Below, one piece after another: positions 18,905 to 27,802 of a stretch of DNA of 64,000 nt (positions are counted from its first letter, which is position 1; every line of letters starts with the position of its first letter). The translations under genes were made by a program, and so were the position numbers. The notes beneath the pieces were generated by a model. That model saw only the letters and a program-made list of their open reading frames with translations. It had not been told where the DNA came from and ran no database searches. Location of the stretch: NCBI GenBank assembly GCA_965372405.1, contig CBDVCE010000015.1, forward strand, positions 7,914-71,913, read 5' to 3'. The stretch comes from Sunxiuqinia sp965372405 (GTDB taxonomy: Bacteria > Bacteroidota > Bacteroidia > Bacteroidales > Prolixibacteraceae).

Positions 18905-19399
18905 TTAATTACCACATTTTCCTTCACCACATTTAGCTTCTTTTGATTTACTTTCTGTTTTAGCTTCAGCTTTTTTATCATCACCACATTTTCCTTCGCC
19001 ACACTTGGCCTCTTTGGATTTGCTTTCTACTTTAGCATCTGCTTTTTCACCATCACCGCATTTTCCTTCGCCACATTTGGCGTCTTTTGATTTACTGTCA
19101 GCTTTGGCTTCAGTAGCTTTCGCATCTGTTTTCTTCGCATCTTTTTTCTCATCGCCACACTTGCCTTCACCGCATTTTCCTTCACCACACTTCAATTCAA
19201 AATTGTTATCTGGTGATGTTGCTTGAAAAGTATTGCCTAAAATCTCGCTTCTCACTTCAGAGCCAGATCCAAGTGCATCGTAGTCATATAAACTAGAGGT
19301 GGTTGCTGCGGTTAATGATGATACTCCGAAAAATGCACCTGCAACTAATGTTCCTGTAAGCAAACTTTTGCCTATGTTTCTTTTGTCTTTTCTTTCCAT
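18905..19399 (-). CDS. bufA: Bufferin/HvfA-like RiPP precursor with repeated EGKCG motifs
   Basis: 164 residues. The N-terminus is a Sec-like signal (positive start, then SLLTGTLVAGAFFGVSSLTA). After a short linker come nine cysteines, all in KCG context: the block KCGEGKCGEGKCG, then three KCGEGKCG pairs separated by Lys/Ala/Glu/Asp-rich spacers. EGKCG occurs five times. The last two spacers are near copies, making a 24-residue (72-bp) tandem repeat. Precursors of this kind (HvfA/bufferin-2 type) are modified by DUF692 enzymes at the EGKCG cysteines and exported to bind copper. No other cysteine is present. It is first after the sigma/anti-sigma genes, with a candidate ECF promoter 47-75 bp upstream. 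Confidence 0.9.
   Translation of the reverse strand: MERKDKRNIGKSLLTGTLVAGAFFGVSSLTAATTSSLYDYDALGSGSEVRSEILGNTFQATSPDNNFELKCGEGKCGEGKCGDEKKDAKKTDAKATEAKADSKSKDAKCGEGKCGDGEKADAKVESKSKEAKCGEGKCGDDKKAEAKTESKSKEAKCGEGKCGN
18906..19076 (-). repeat. 72-bp tandem repeat inside the precursor gene
   Basis: Reading in the gene direction, the unit encodes KCGEGKCGD followed by about 15 Lys/Ala/Glu/Ser residues ending SKSKEA. Two full 24-codon units and a final partial unit are seen; an earlier longer spacer (33 codons) is diverged. Copy number could change by slippage or recombination and alter the number of modifiable cysteines. Confidence 0.75.
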
Positions 19400-19445
19400 G
19401 GTCGTAATTTTAAAATTTGAATTAATTTAGACTGAATACAAATAA

Positions 19446-19474
19446 TTAGACGGGATATCAATAGATTCCTTACA
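19446..19474 (-). promoter_or_regulatory. Candidate ECF-sigma promoter of the bufferin-like operon
   Basis: On the minus strand TGTAAGGAA (19466-19474) lies 13 nt before CGTCTAA (19446-19452). The CGTC core and an upstream GGAA/TAA element resemble ECF sigma promoters. It sits between the anti-sigma and precursor genes, 47 bp before the precursor ATG, as expected if the adjacent ECF sigma factor drives the operon. Inferred from pattern only. Confidence 0.45.
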
Positions 19475-19508
19475 AGAAAAACAGACAAATTAGTCTTTTG
19501 TTGAGATT

Positions 19509-19796
19509 TTATTTTTCAAGAGATTGGTCTACAGCTCTTTGGATTGCTTCTTTTTTTTCTTTTGGCATGCATTCTAAATGGCTGTGTCCATTTTTTAAAA
19601 GTTCATTTATGCCATGATTAATGAGGTGATTCTGCTTGTCAAAACGTCTGCAATAAACGCATGCCAACAAATGAAGCCGAAGTTGGATACGCTCCATTAG
19701 TTTTAATTTGCGAAAAGGTTTTATTGAAACAAGTAGTGTTGCATCTTCGCAACTCAACATCAATTTATTCATTATTTTCCCAAGCATACTACGCAT
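19509..19796 (-). CDS. Small soluble zinc-type anti-sigma factor
   Basis: 95 residues with no membrane segment. It contains a HxxxCxxC motif (HLLACVYC at about 47-54) preceded by Cys16 in LSCEDATLLVS, the zinc-binding anti-sigma (ZAS/anti-sigma zinc finger) arrangement. Its start overlaps the end of the sigma gene by 8 bp. It should bind and hold the ECF sigma factor until a thiol-reactive or metal signal disturbs the zinc site; that fits a copper-binding-peptide operon downstream. The signal itself is inference. Confidence 0.82.
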   Translation of the reverse strand: MRSMLGKIMNKLMLSCEDATLLVSIKPFRKLKLMERIQLRLHLLACVYCRRFDKQNHLINHGINELLKNGHSHLECMPKEKKEAIQRAVDQSLEK

Positions 19797-20394
19797 TATC
19801 TATCCCTTTCTTTTCAAGGCACTCACGGAGTTGAAGCTTTGCCCGGTGGATGAGTACCCATAGGTTAGACGCAGAAACAGAAAGTTCCTTACAAACTTCT
19901 TCTGTTGAAAAATCTTCCATATTCATAAGTCGAAATACTTCAGCTTGTTTATAAGGGAGATAGGAAAGACAATCCTTTAAAAGTGTCATGAATTCTTTAG
20001 AGAGAATGTCCTGATCGGCAGAAATATCCCAATGGTTTGGTATTGCTTCCGCCTTCCAATGCCCGGAAAACATACCATCAGAATTAAAGAATCGTTGATA
20101 AAAATGCTCATTATCAATTTCTTTTCCAGAGTTACTTTCCCGAATTTCTGAACGATTGTTTTTACGGTAGTAATCAGTGACTTTATTTCTTAGAATATTA
20201 TAGAGCCAGGTTTTTTCAGTGCAGTCACGACGAAAATTATCCAGGTTTTTTAATGCTGAAAAGAAGGTTTCCTGCACCAGATCTTCAGCTTGCTCACTGT
20301 TATTAATTCTTGAAAATGCGAATCGATAAAGCTCATCAGCATATGCATCTACCCAACATTGAGGATCACACTCATATATAATCCGTTTGCCCAT
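19789..20394 (-). CDS. ECF-family RNA polymerase sigma factor
   Basis: 201 residues with region 2 (about 15-80: LYRFAFSRINNSEQAEDLVQETFFSAL, then KTWLYNILRNKVTDYYR) and region 4 (about 140-195: CLSYLPYKQAEVFRLMNMEDFSTEEVCKELSVSASNLWVLIHRAK split across the helix-turn-helix). The roughly 45-residue linker between the regions is longer than minimal. Overlap with the anti-sigma gene and position directly before the precursor/MNIO genes make it the likely regulator of that operon. It starts 38 bp after the EamA gene stop on the same strand. Confidence 0.93.
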   Translation of the reverse strand: MGKRIIYECDPQCWVDAYADELYRFAFSRINNSEQAEDLVQETFFSALKNLDNFRRDCTEKTWLYNILRNKVTDYYRKNNRSEIRESNSGKEIDNEHFYQRFFNSDGMFSGHWKAEAIPNHWDISADQDILSKEFMTLLKDCLSYLPYKQAEVFRLMNMEDFSTEEVCKELSVSASNLWVLIHRAKLQLRECLEKKGIDNA

Positions 20395-20432
20395 GTTTAA
20401 AAATAAATGCTTTTGGCTAGAATAACAATAAA

Positions 20433-21344
20433 TCAGCCTTTTGATTTTCCTTGTACAACTAAAAGGGCTCCAAAAAGAACAATTGCGGCACCAATTAATG
20501 AGAAGATTGAAAAGCGTTCAGGATCAATCCATGAGACATCCTGCTTGGAGAGGATAGCCATAACAGCAAAGGTGATCATTGGATTGATAATAATAATGAT
20601 GCTGACTTTATTGGCTTCCATGTACTTTAAAGCCTGAGACAAACTTCCGTAAGCAATGAGTGTGTTCATTCCTAGAAATACTAATAGAAGCCACCAAACC
20701 CATCCCAAATCTGCCAGTGGGGCAAAGTTAATGAATGGCAAGTATAACAATATGGGTAGGCCAAACAAGAATAGGTTGAGTGAGCCAGTTGAGTATTTTA
20801 CAACTAATTTCTTTTGCAAAACAGCGTAAGTTGTCCAGGCCAAAGCACCTCCCAAAGTGTATAGTACTCCAAGGTTATATTGGCTTTCCTGACCCGTCAT
20901 AACTTTAATTTGCTGGCTATAGAAAAAAGTAAAACCAACTGCCGCCAAAAGAAAACCAAAAATCTGAGGTTTGCGAATCTTTTCTTTAAAAAAGATAATA
21001 CCTGCCAGTGCCAATGTAATCGGCCCCGACTGTATTACCAGCTGTGCATTGCTTGGACTGGTATAGTGAACCCCCATCATAAAACCAAGATAATTCAATG
21101 AAAGACCAAAAGCTGCAAATACGAGTAATAGTGGAGGCCTGTATAGGATCTTTAATGCTGAAGGATTTCTGAATAGTTGCCAAATAAACAATACAATGAA
21201 AGCAATTACAAAGCGAAACCAGACTATGGTTTTGGGCTCAACTTCACGGGTTGCAACCTTTAATGCGATGGCAAGAAAGCCCCAAAGAAAAGCTGTAATG
21301 AACGCATAAATGATTCCTTTTCGGTTGTTTTGCATTGTATTCAA
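20433..21344 (-). CDS. EamA/DMT-family transporter
   Basis: 303 residues with about ten hydrophobic helices and the two-fold EamA repeat (IIYAFITAFLWGFLAIALK at the start; GGALAWTTYAVLQK at about 165). Family members export amino acids, nucleosides or small metabolites across the inner membrane; substrate unknown. It follows pheT on the same strand after a 73-bp gap with a stem-loop and precedes the ECF sigma gene by 38 bp. Functional coupling to either side is not evident. Confidence 0.88.
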   Translation of the reverse strand: MNTMQNNRKGIIYAFITAFLWGFLAIALKVATREVEPKTIVWFRFVIAFIVLFIWQLFRNPSALKILYRPPLLLVFAAFGLSLNYLGFMMGVHYTSPSNAQLVIQSGPITLALAGIIFFKEKIRKPQIFGFLLAAVGFTFFYSQQIKVMTGQESQYNLGVLYTLGGALAWTTYAVLQKKLVVKYSTGSLNLFLFGLPILLYLPFINFAPLADLGWVWWLLLVFLGMNTLIAYGSLSQALKYMEANKVSIIIIINPMITFAVMAILSKQDVSWIDPERFSIFSLIGAAIVLFGALLVVQGKSKG

Positions 21345-21361
21345 TTCCTTTTTAAACTAAG

Positions 21362-21391
21362 AAGCGGATGACTTTTAAAAGTCACCCGCTT
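21362..21391 (-). terminator. Palindromic stem-loop after pheT
   Basis: AAGCGGATGACTTTT (21362-21376) pairs with AAAAGTCACCCGCTT (21377-21391) with a single mismatch. It lies 27 bp beyond the pheT stop. There is no strong T run on the minus strand, so it may be only a partial terminator. Confidence 0.5.
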
Positions 21392-21417
21392 ATAATAGCT
21401 GACTTATTTGAAATATC

Positions 21418-23871
21418 TTATCTCAACTGTGCTCCCAATTCTTTTTCAAAGATAAAGATCAGGCGCTGCATGATTTTGTCAATTTGTTTGTCCTTTAGAG
21501 TTTTCTCATCATCACGAAGTGTAAAACTCACGGCATATGATTTTTCCCCTGCTGGAACTCCTTTTCCTTCGTACACGTCAAATAGCTCAACATTGCGTAG
21601 CAGTTTCTTTTCAGTACGTTCCGCTAATTGGCGAATTTGACCAAAAGATACTTGCTTATCAATCAACAATGCTAGGTCGCGACGAGCCTCAGGATACTTA
21701 GGCAATTCACTGAATCGTGTTTGGTTATTCTTTTGTTCCAGAATTATGTTGTCCATCATTAAATCTGCATAATAAACAGTATTGGCAATTTCAAATTGCT
21801 TTTGAAGTTTTGGATGAACAATACCAATCTCAGCAATCTTCTTTCCATTCTTGTTGGCGAAAACCAAACCTTCTGAAATAAGGTCATTTGAGAAACTTTC
21901 AGCTTTTAGTTCTGAAAGCTTCAGCCCATATCGTTTTGTGAGATTTTCCACAAAACTTCTTAGTTGAAAGAATGAACTGCCATTTTGAGCAGCTGCCCAG
22001 CTTTCTTTTTCTTTATTTCCAGAAATAAATAAAGCCAGGTGTTCTTCTTCTCTGTAGTTCTTTGTAACATCATCTTTAAGCTCAGTTCCTTTAAAGAAGT
22101 AGCAGTTACCAAATTCGTATAAACGTAAATCTTCATTTTTACGATTGGCATTGTAAGCGATTGTTTCCAGTCCACCAAACAGTAAGGTTTGACGCATTAC
22201 GCCCAAATCATTACTCAATGGGTTGAATAGCTCAACTGTATTTTCTTTTTTGAAGGTTTCTCCTTCTTCGTAATAAGGAGCTTTGGTTAATGAGTTTGAC
22301 CAGATTTCATTAAACCCTTGAGCCGATAGGCTTTCAGCCATCAGGTTTCGGATTTTAACTGGATCTGGTTTCACAGAATATTGTAGAGAAGCATTTATAT
22401 TTGTAGGAATCTCAACATTGTTGTACCCATAAATTCGAAGGATTTCTTCAATCACATCCGATTCACGTTTTACATCAACACGATATGGAGGAACGGACAA
22501 TGAAAGTCCAGTTTCTGTTTCGCTGTCAACTTTGATTTCAAGTCCTTCCAGAATGACTTTGATCTCATCTTTCGCCAGTTCTTTCCCAATCATGCGTTTG
22601 ATATTAACAAAGCTAACATCAACTTTAAAATCTTCAACAGGAGTTGGGTAAATATCGATTATATCTGATGAAATTTTACCACCAGCCAATTCTTTAAAAA
22701 GAAGTGCTGCACGTTTTAAGGCATAGATGGTACCGTTTGGATCAGTGCCACGCTCAAATCGGAAAGATGCATCTGTATTTAATCCATGGCGACGAGCTGT
22801 TTTGCGAATATAAACCGGATCAAAACAAGCAGACTCCAGAAAAATATTTTTAGTTGTTTCTTTTACTCCTGAATTAATTCCACCAAATACACCACCAATA
22901 CACATGCCTTCTTCAGCGTTGCAAATCATCAGATCGTTTTCATCCAATTCGCGCTCTACTTCATCCAAAGTTGTGAATTTGGTTTTGGCTGGCATTGTTT
23001 TAACAACAACTTTACCACCTTTAATTTTGTCAGCATCAAAAGCATGCAATGGCTGTGCTGTTTCAAACAGTACGTAGTTGGTAATGTCAACGATATTATT
23101 GATTGGACTCAGACCAATTGTTTTCAATCGGTTTTGCAACCACTCTGGTGATTCTTTTACTTCAATACCAGTAATGGTTAAGGCTGAATATCTTGGACAA
23201 GCCTCTAAATTCTCAACTTCAACAGAAATCTCAAGTGAATGATCATCCACTTTAAATTCATCCACTGAAGGCTTTGTATACGAAATATCTTTATCTTTTT
23301 TGAGGAAGGCTGCCAAATCTCGGGCAACTCCAATATGCGATGCACCGTCTATACGGTTAGGTGTTAAGTCAATTTCAATACAAAAGTCAGACTCAATGTT
23401 GAAATATTCACTTGCAGGCGTTCCTGCTTTTGCTTCAACGGGTAATACCATAATTCCGTCATGGCTTTTTCCCATCCCAATTTCATCTTCAGCACAGATC
23501 ATCCCCATTGAAACTTCACCACGAATCTTGGATTTTTTTATGGCAAATTCATCATCTCCACTGTAAAGTTTAGTGCCAACAGTAGCAACAACTACTTTTT
23601 GTCCGGCAGCTATATTAGGAGCACCACAAACGATTGGCAGAACTTCACTTTCACCTATATCAACAGTCGTTTTGCTAAGGTGATCAGAGTTTGGATGCTT
23701 TTCGCAAGTCACCACTTCCCCAATTACCAATCCGCGCAAACCACCTTTTACGCTTTCAACTTCTTCAATACCACCAACTTCAAGCCCTGTTTGCGTCAGG
23801 ATATTCTCCAAATCGTTAGGAGTTAAATCAGTGTCAATATAGTCTTTCAACCATTTATAGGAAATATTCAT
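21418..23871 (-). CDS. pheT: Phenylalanine--tRNA ligase beta subunit
   Basis: 817 residues, the usual length for bacterial PheT. Domains in order: N-terminal start MNISYKWLKDYID, tRNA-binding OB fold (about 40-150, VIGEVVTCEKHPNSDHLSKT), B3/B4 editing domain (about 210-370, LTPNRIDGASHIGVARD and HAFDADKI), B5 domain (about 400-475, PPYRVDVKRESDVIEEI), catalytic-like core, and C-terminal ferredoxin-fold anticodon-binding domain (about 725-817, ELPKYPEARRDLALLID). Together with PheS, encoded elsewhere, it charges tRNA-Phe in the cytoplasm. A strong promoter match lies 37-67 bp upstream of the start. Confidence 0.97.
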   Translation of the reverse strand: MNISYKWLKDYIDTDLTPNDLENILTQTGLEVGGIEEVESVKGGLRGLVIGEVVTCEKHPNSDHLSKTTVDIGESEVLPIVCGAPNIAAGQKVVVATVGTKLYSGDDEFAIKKSKIRGEVSMGMICAEDEIGMGKSHDGIMVLPVEAKAGTPASEYFNIESDFCIEIDLTPNRIDGASHIGVARDLAAFLKKDKDISYTKPSVDEFKVDDHSLEISVEVENLEACPRYSALTITGIEVKESPEWLQNRLKTIGLSPINNIVDITNYVLFETAQPLHAFDADKIKGGKVVVKTMPAKTKFTTLDEVERELDENDLMICNAEEGMCIGGVFGGINSGVKETTKNIFLESACFDPVYIRKTARRHGLNTDASFRFERGTDPNGTIYALKRAALLFKELAGGKISSDIIDIYPTPVEDFKVDVSFVNIKRMIGKELAKDEIKVILEGLEIKVDSETETGLSLSVPPYRVDVKRESDVIEEILRIYGYNNVEIPTNINASLQYSVKPDPVKIRNLMAESLSAQGFNEIWSNSLTKAPYYEEGETFKKENTVELFNPLSNDLGVMRQTLLFGGLETIAYNANRKNEDLRLYEFGNCYFFKGTELKDDVTKNYREEEHLALFISGNKEKESWAAAQNGSSFFQLRSFVENLTKRYGLKLSELKAESFSNDLISEGLVFANKNGKKIAEIGIVHPKLQKQFEIANTVYYADLMMDNIILEQKNNQTRFSELPKYPEARRDLALLIDKQVSFGQIRQLAERTEKKLLRNVELFDVYEGKGVPAGEKSYAVSFTLRDDEKTLKDKQIDKIMQRLIFIFEKELGAQLR

Positions 23872-24215
23872 AATCTAATGCTTTATTCGCTGAATTTTGA
23901 AGTCCGACAAAAGTAAGCATTTTTTGTGCTGAGGCAAAGACTGATTTTAGGAATAGTGGGGTAGATAAGAGAAGTTTAAAAAACAGAGTAGAATTGATTA
24001 AAGATCTGGTCGAAAAGTCTTTTGAAATTAAATATGTGAAACGCTGCAAGATTCATAGTGTACTACAGATCTCACCAGTCTAAATTAGGTTGGATAATAA
24101 ATGGTAATAAGTATTTTTAAAGACAGACTTGAATTATTCCTAACTTAAATCATAAAAATAACAGACTGGAATTCTTATTTTTAGTGCCAATTTTTGAAAC
24201 TGAAAACATACACAA
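23872..24215. other. Divergent intergenic region between pheT and the M3 peptidase gene
   Basis: 344 bp without a convincing gene. The left part holds the pheT promoter. The right part, before the peptidase, is A+T rich and contains a TATTTTTA element near 24177 that could be a weak -7 site, but no matching upstream element was found. Confidence 0.6.
23908..23938 (-). promoter_or_regulatory. Bacteroidota-type primary sigma promoter of pheT
   Basis: On the minus strand TTTG (23935-23938) is followed after exactly 19 nt by TACTTTTG (23908-23915), an exact match to the Bacteroidota -33/-7 consensus TTTG-N19-TAnnTTTG. It lies 37 bp before the pheT ATG. Confidence 0.8.
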
Positions 24216-26321
24216 ATGAGAAAAAATCCTGTTTTTCTGTTATTATTACTGGCACTTTTTGCCTGTAATACATCTAAAGACACAAAACAAACAATGAAAA
24301 ATCCGTTTTTCGCAAGCTACGAAACTCCTTTTCAGGTTCCTCCATTCGATCTAATTGAATTGGAGCACTATGTTCCTGCAGTAGAGGAAGGAATTAAGCA
24401 GCAAGAGGCTGAAATTGAAGTCATAACTTCGAATAAGGAAGAAGCAACTTTCGACAATACTATTTTAGCCTTTGATAAGTCAGGCGTGTTACTAAACAAA
24501 GTGGCTACTGTTTTTTATAATTTGAATTCAGCAATTACGAATTCGGAAAGACAGGCAATGGCTAGGGAGATTTCTCCAAAGATTACAGCTCATGAAGACA
24601 ATGTGATGCTGAATAAAGCACTTTTTATCCGGGTAAAATCGGTATTTGATAAGCGTGCCGACTTAGGTTTGGATGCTGAGCAAATGCGTTTGGTTGAGAA
24701 GTTTTACAAAGATTTTGAACGTAACGGTGCTAATCTTGATGATGCCGGACAAACAAAATTGAGAGAATTGAATCAGGAACTTTCAACTTTAGGATTAAAG
24801 TTTGGTGAGAACTTGTTGGCAGAAACCAATGTGAATTTCAATTTGGTTATTGAAGATGAAAAAGATTTAGCCGGATTGCCAGAAGGTTCGATTGCAGCGG
24901 CAGCTGATGAAGCAAAAAAAGCGGAGATGGAAGGTAAATGGGTATTTACACTCCAAAAGCCAAGTATGATTCCATTCCTGCAGTATGCTAATAACCGTGA
25001 CTTGCGTGAGCAGATTTATCAAGGTTATTTCATGCGAGGAAATAATAGCAATGAGTTTGATAATAAAGAGGTTTTTGCCAAGATGATTACACTTCGTAAG
25101 GTAAAGGCAGAACTCCTTGGGTTTAAAGATTACGCAGCTTATATTATTGATAAGAACATGGCGAAAACGCCTGAAAATGTTTATGACTTCCTGAATAAGC
25201 TCTGGAAACCAGCCTTGGAGCGTTCAAAAATGGAGCTGAAAGAAATGCAGGCTATTGTTGATCGTGAAGGTGGTAATTTCAATCTTCAATCATGGGATTG
25301 GTGGTATTATGCCGAGAAACTTCGTAAAGAAAAATACAAGCTTGACGAATCTGAAATCAAACCTTATTTTAGTTTAGATCAGGTTACTGAGGGTGTTTTT
25401 TATGTTTGTGAAAAGCTTTACGGAATTAAATTTGTAAAGCGCGATGATGTACCTGTTTACCATCCTGAAGCTGTCGCTTATGAAGCTCAGGAAGCTGATG
25501 GTTCACACATTGGCGTATTATACATGGATTTCCATCCACGTGATAGCAAGCGCGTAGGTGCATGGTGTACCAGTTATCGTGATCAGGCTTATGAAAATGG
25601 AAAGAAGAGCCAGTTTCCAATTGCTTCTATTGTTTGCAATTTTACACGACCAAGTGGCGATACTCCTGCATTGCTGACCTTTGACGAGGTAACTACTTAT
25701 TTCCATGAGTTTGGACATGCACTTCATGTATTGTTTACTGATGGACCATACCAACGTACTGCTGGAAATGTACCAAGAGACTTTGTAGAGCTTCCTTCTC
25801 AAATTATGGAGAATTGGGCAGCTGCTCCAGAGGTTATGAAAGTATATGCCAAGCATTATAAAACTGGCGAAGTAATTTCTGATGAGCTGGTTGACAAGAT
25901 TGTGAAAAGTGGTCATTTTAATCAAGGGTTTGGAACTGTTGAGTATTTGGCAGCTTCATTGCTTGATATGGACTGGCACACAAAAGATTTTGATGGTGAT
26001 GTGCTTAAATTCGAGAAAGAATCAATGGATAATATTCATTTGATTAATGAGATAATTCCACGCTATCGTACCACTTATTTTGGACATATCTCTGGTGGAT
26101 ATGCCGCAGGCTATTACGTTTATATTTGGGCTGGTGTTTTAGATACTGATGCTTTTGCTGCATTCAGACAATCAGGTGATTTATTTAACCCTGAATTGGC
26201 TGCAAGGTTCAGAACATTACTTGCAAAATCGGGTTCTGATGAAGGAATGAATATTTACCGTGCATTCCGTGGACAAGAACCATCAACCGAACATTTATTG
26301 AAGAAACGAGGACTAAAATAA
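24216..26321 (+). CDS. dcp: M3-family zinc peptidase, peptidyl-dipeptidase Dcp-like lipoprotein
   Basis: 701 residues, close to the usual length of Dcp/oligopeptidase A relatives. The lipoprotein signal ends at LFAC (Cys17), so it is probably attached to a membrane facing the periplasm. The helical N-terminal half is followed by the zinc motif YFHEFGHALH (His497, Glu498, His501) and the downstream DFVELPSQIMENW segment that supplies the third ligand. M3 dipeptidyl carboxypeptidases remove C-terminal dipeptides from short peptides. It stands alone, with a strong terminator after it. Confidence 0.93.
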   Translation: MRKNPVFLLLLLALFACNTSKDTKQTMKNPFFASYETPFQVPPFDLIELEHYVPAVEEGIKQQEAEIEVITSNKEEATFDNTILAFDKSGVLLNKVATVFYNLNSAITNSERQAMAREISPKITAHEDNVMLNKALFIRVKSVFDKRADLGLDAEQMRLVEKFYKDFERNGANLDDAGQTKLRELNQELSTLGLKFGENLLAETNVNFNLVIEDEKDLAGLPEGSIAAAADEAKKAEMEGKWVFTLQKPSMIPFLQYANNRDLREQIYQGYFMRGNNSNEFDNKEVFAKMITLRKVKAELLGFKDYAAYIIDKNMAKTPENVYDFLNKLWKPALERSKMELKEMQAIVDREGGNFNLQSWDWWYYAEKLRKEKYKLDESEIKPYFSLDQVTEGVFYVCEKLYGIKFVKRDDVPVYHPEAVAYEAQEADGSHIGVLYMDFHPRDSKRVGAWCTSYRDQAYENGKKSQFPIASIVCNFTRPSGDTPALLTFDEVTTYFHEFGHALHVLFTDGPYQRTAGNVPRDFVELPSQIMENWAAAPEVMKVYAKHYKTGEVISDELVDKIVKSGHFNQGFGTVEYLAASLLDMDWHTKDFDGDVLKFEKESMDNIHLINEIIPRYRTTYFGHISGGYAAGYYVYIWAGVLDTDAFAAFRQSGDLFNPELAARFRTLLAKSGSDEGMNIYRAFRGQEPSTEHLLKKRGLK

Positions 26322-26343
26322 GTTATAATTGATTTGGTAATTA

Positions 26344-26375
26344 GGCTCTGCAATTTCGGCAGAGCCTTTTTTTTT
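26344..26375 (+). terminator. Rho-independent terminator after the M3 peptidase
   Basis: GGCTCTGC (26344-26351), 7-nt loop, GCAGAGCC (26359-26366), then nine T residues. A textbook intrinsic terminator 22 bp after the stop codon. Confidence 0.93.
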
Positions 26376-26593
26376 GAATTAAAAGTTTAATAAATTCAGT
26401 AAATATTCGTCTTAAGTTTTTAATGATCCCAATTAAGAATTGAAGTGACGTTTTCTATATTAACATGTGTTTTTGGTTAAGATATTTATGGTTGTTATGT
26501 AGATGATTGTTGATATATGTCACACTATATCTGTAGGTTATATTGATGAGAATTCGGTAAATTTAGAACAGGTATTATTAAACTGTTTAAATT

Positions 26594-27052
26594 ATGCCTC
26601 CACAACTTAAAACATTAATCCCACTATTTGTACTTTTTGTAGCCGTTTTTATGGTTATCCGGTTTTTTCTTATTCCTGAATCATTTGGGGAATACGGTCA
26701 CTATAGAGGAGATGCTCTGGAGGATAATGCATCACATGCGCTTGTGTATGCAGGGAAGGGGGCATGTCTGGAATGTCATCCGAAAGAAGCTGAAATGCTT
26801 GAATATGACCTTCATTCAGAATTATCTTGTGAAGTATGCCATGGCCCTGGAATGAAACATGTGATAACTCCTGAAATCAAGGGATTACTTGTAAAACCAG
26901 ATTCACGTAAATCTTGTGGTATTTGTCACAATTTTCATTTCGCACGAAATGCCAATTTTATAAATCAGGTTGATGTGAAAAAGCATCACGATGAAAAACA
27001 AAAATGTATTGACTGTCATAATCCACATGCAGTATGGGAAATGAAGGAATAA
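26594..27052 (+). CDS. Membrane-anchored tetraheme c-type cytochrome
   Basis: 152 residues. An N-terminal membrane anchor (LIPLFVLFVAVFMVIRFFL) is followed by four CxxCH heme sites: CLECH, CEVCH, CGICH and CIDCH. The protein should sit on the periplasmic face and carry electrons. Its gene overlaps the next by 19 bp, so it is co-translated with a Tat-exported iron-sulfur protein and an NrfD-type membrane subunit. It is shorter than most catalytic multiheme proteins and has no visible substrate site, so a transfer role is likely. Confidence 0.9.
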   Translation: MPPQLKTLIPLFVLFVAVFMVIRFFLIPESFGEYGHYRGDALEDNASHALVYAGKGACLECHPKEAEMLEYDLHSELSCEVCHGPGMKHVITPEIKGLLVKPDSRKSCGICHNFHFARNANFINQVDVKKHHDEKQKCIDCHNPHAVWEMKE

Positions 27053-27801
27053 AATCATCTAGGCGTAGCTTTCTGAAAAAGTATGCAGCATTAGCCGGAA
27101 CTATTCTTGCTACCTCAACTGTTGAGCCTTTTACTGCTGTGATTTTCGCAGCAAACCAGGAGGATAAAAGCAAACCCTGGTATGGTGTGGGAATTGATGT
27201 AAATAAATGTATTGGATGTGGTATATGTGCTAAAGCCTGCAAGATTGAAAATGATGTTCCTAAAGAGCCATTCTATTTCAGAACATGGATAGAGCAGTAC
27301 ACCATAAAAAATGATGGCACTTTAAAGGTTGAATCTCCCAATGGTGGTATTGATGGTATAACACAATCAGTTCCGGAAGATGAAATATTCAAAACGTTTT
27401 TTGTTCCTAAGATGTGCAACCATTGTGCAAAATCTCCATGCACACAAGTTTGCCCGGTTGGAGCAACTTTTGAAAGTCCGGAAGGGATTTCCCTGGTTGA
27501 TGACAAATATTGTATTGGATGCAGGTATTGCATACAGGCTTGTCCTTATGGGTGTCGATATCTTCATCCCGAAAAGAAGGTTGTGGATAAATGTACGCTA
27601 TGTTACCATCGGATTAAGAAGGGATTAAAGCCTGCATGCGTAGAAGTTTGTCCTACGGGAGCAAGGATTTATGGTGACTTGAATGACAAAGACGGAGAGC
27701 TAGTTGAGTTCCTTAAAAAGCATAATTGTCAGGTGCTAAAGCCACATCTGAATACTGGGTCTAAATTATATTATAATGGATTAAGTGCGGAGGTACGTTA
27801 A
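27034..27801 (+). CDS. Tat-exported 4x[4Fe-4S] ferredoxin subunit (NrfC/PsrB/HmcB-like)
   Basis: 255 residues. The twin-arginine signal SSRRSFLKKYAALAG at about 8-22 predicts export. Four cysteine clusters follow: CIGCGICAKACKIE, CNHCAKSPCTQVCPVGA, CIGCRYCIQACPYGC and CTLCYHRIKKGLKPACVEVCP, in the order expected for the electron-transfer subunit of NrfD-type complexes. It would link the tetraheme cytochrome to the membrane subunit. Start overlaps the previous gene by 19 bp. No molybdopterin subunit is nearby. Confidence 0.93.
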   Translation: MGNEGIKSSRRSFLKKYAALAGTILATSTVEPFTAVIFAANQEDKSKPWYGVGIDVNKCIGCGICAKACKIENDVPKEPFYFRTWIEQYTIKNDGTLKVESPNGGIDGITQSVPEDEIFKTFFVPKMCNHCAKSPCTQVCPVGATFESPEGISLVDDKYCIGCRYCIQACPYGCRYLHPEKKVVDKCTLCYHRIKKGLKPACVEVCPTGARIYGDLNDKDGELVEFLKKHNCQVLKPHLNTGSKLYYNGLSAEVR

Positions 27802-27802
27802 T

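Noticed and set aside
19005..19226. 73-codon plus-strand frame rich in SPHFPSPH repeats
   Set aside because: It is the antisense shadow of the KCGEGKCG repeats of the precursor gene.
23855..24049. 64-codon minus-strand frame upstream of pheT
   Set aside because: It overlaps the pheT start and covers the exact-match promoter; no homology features.
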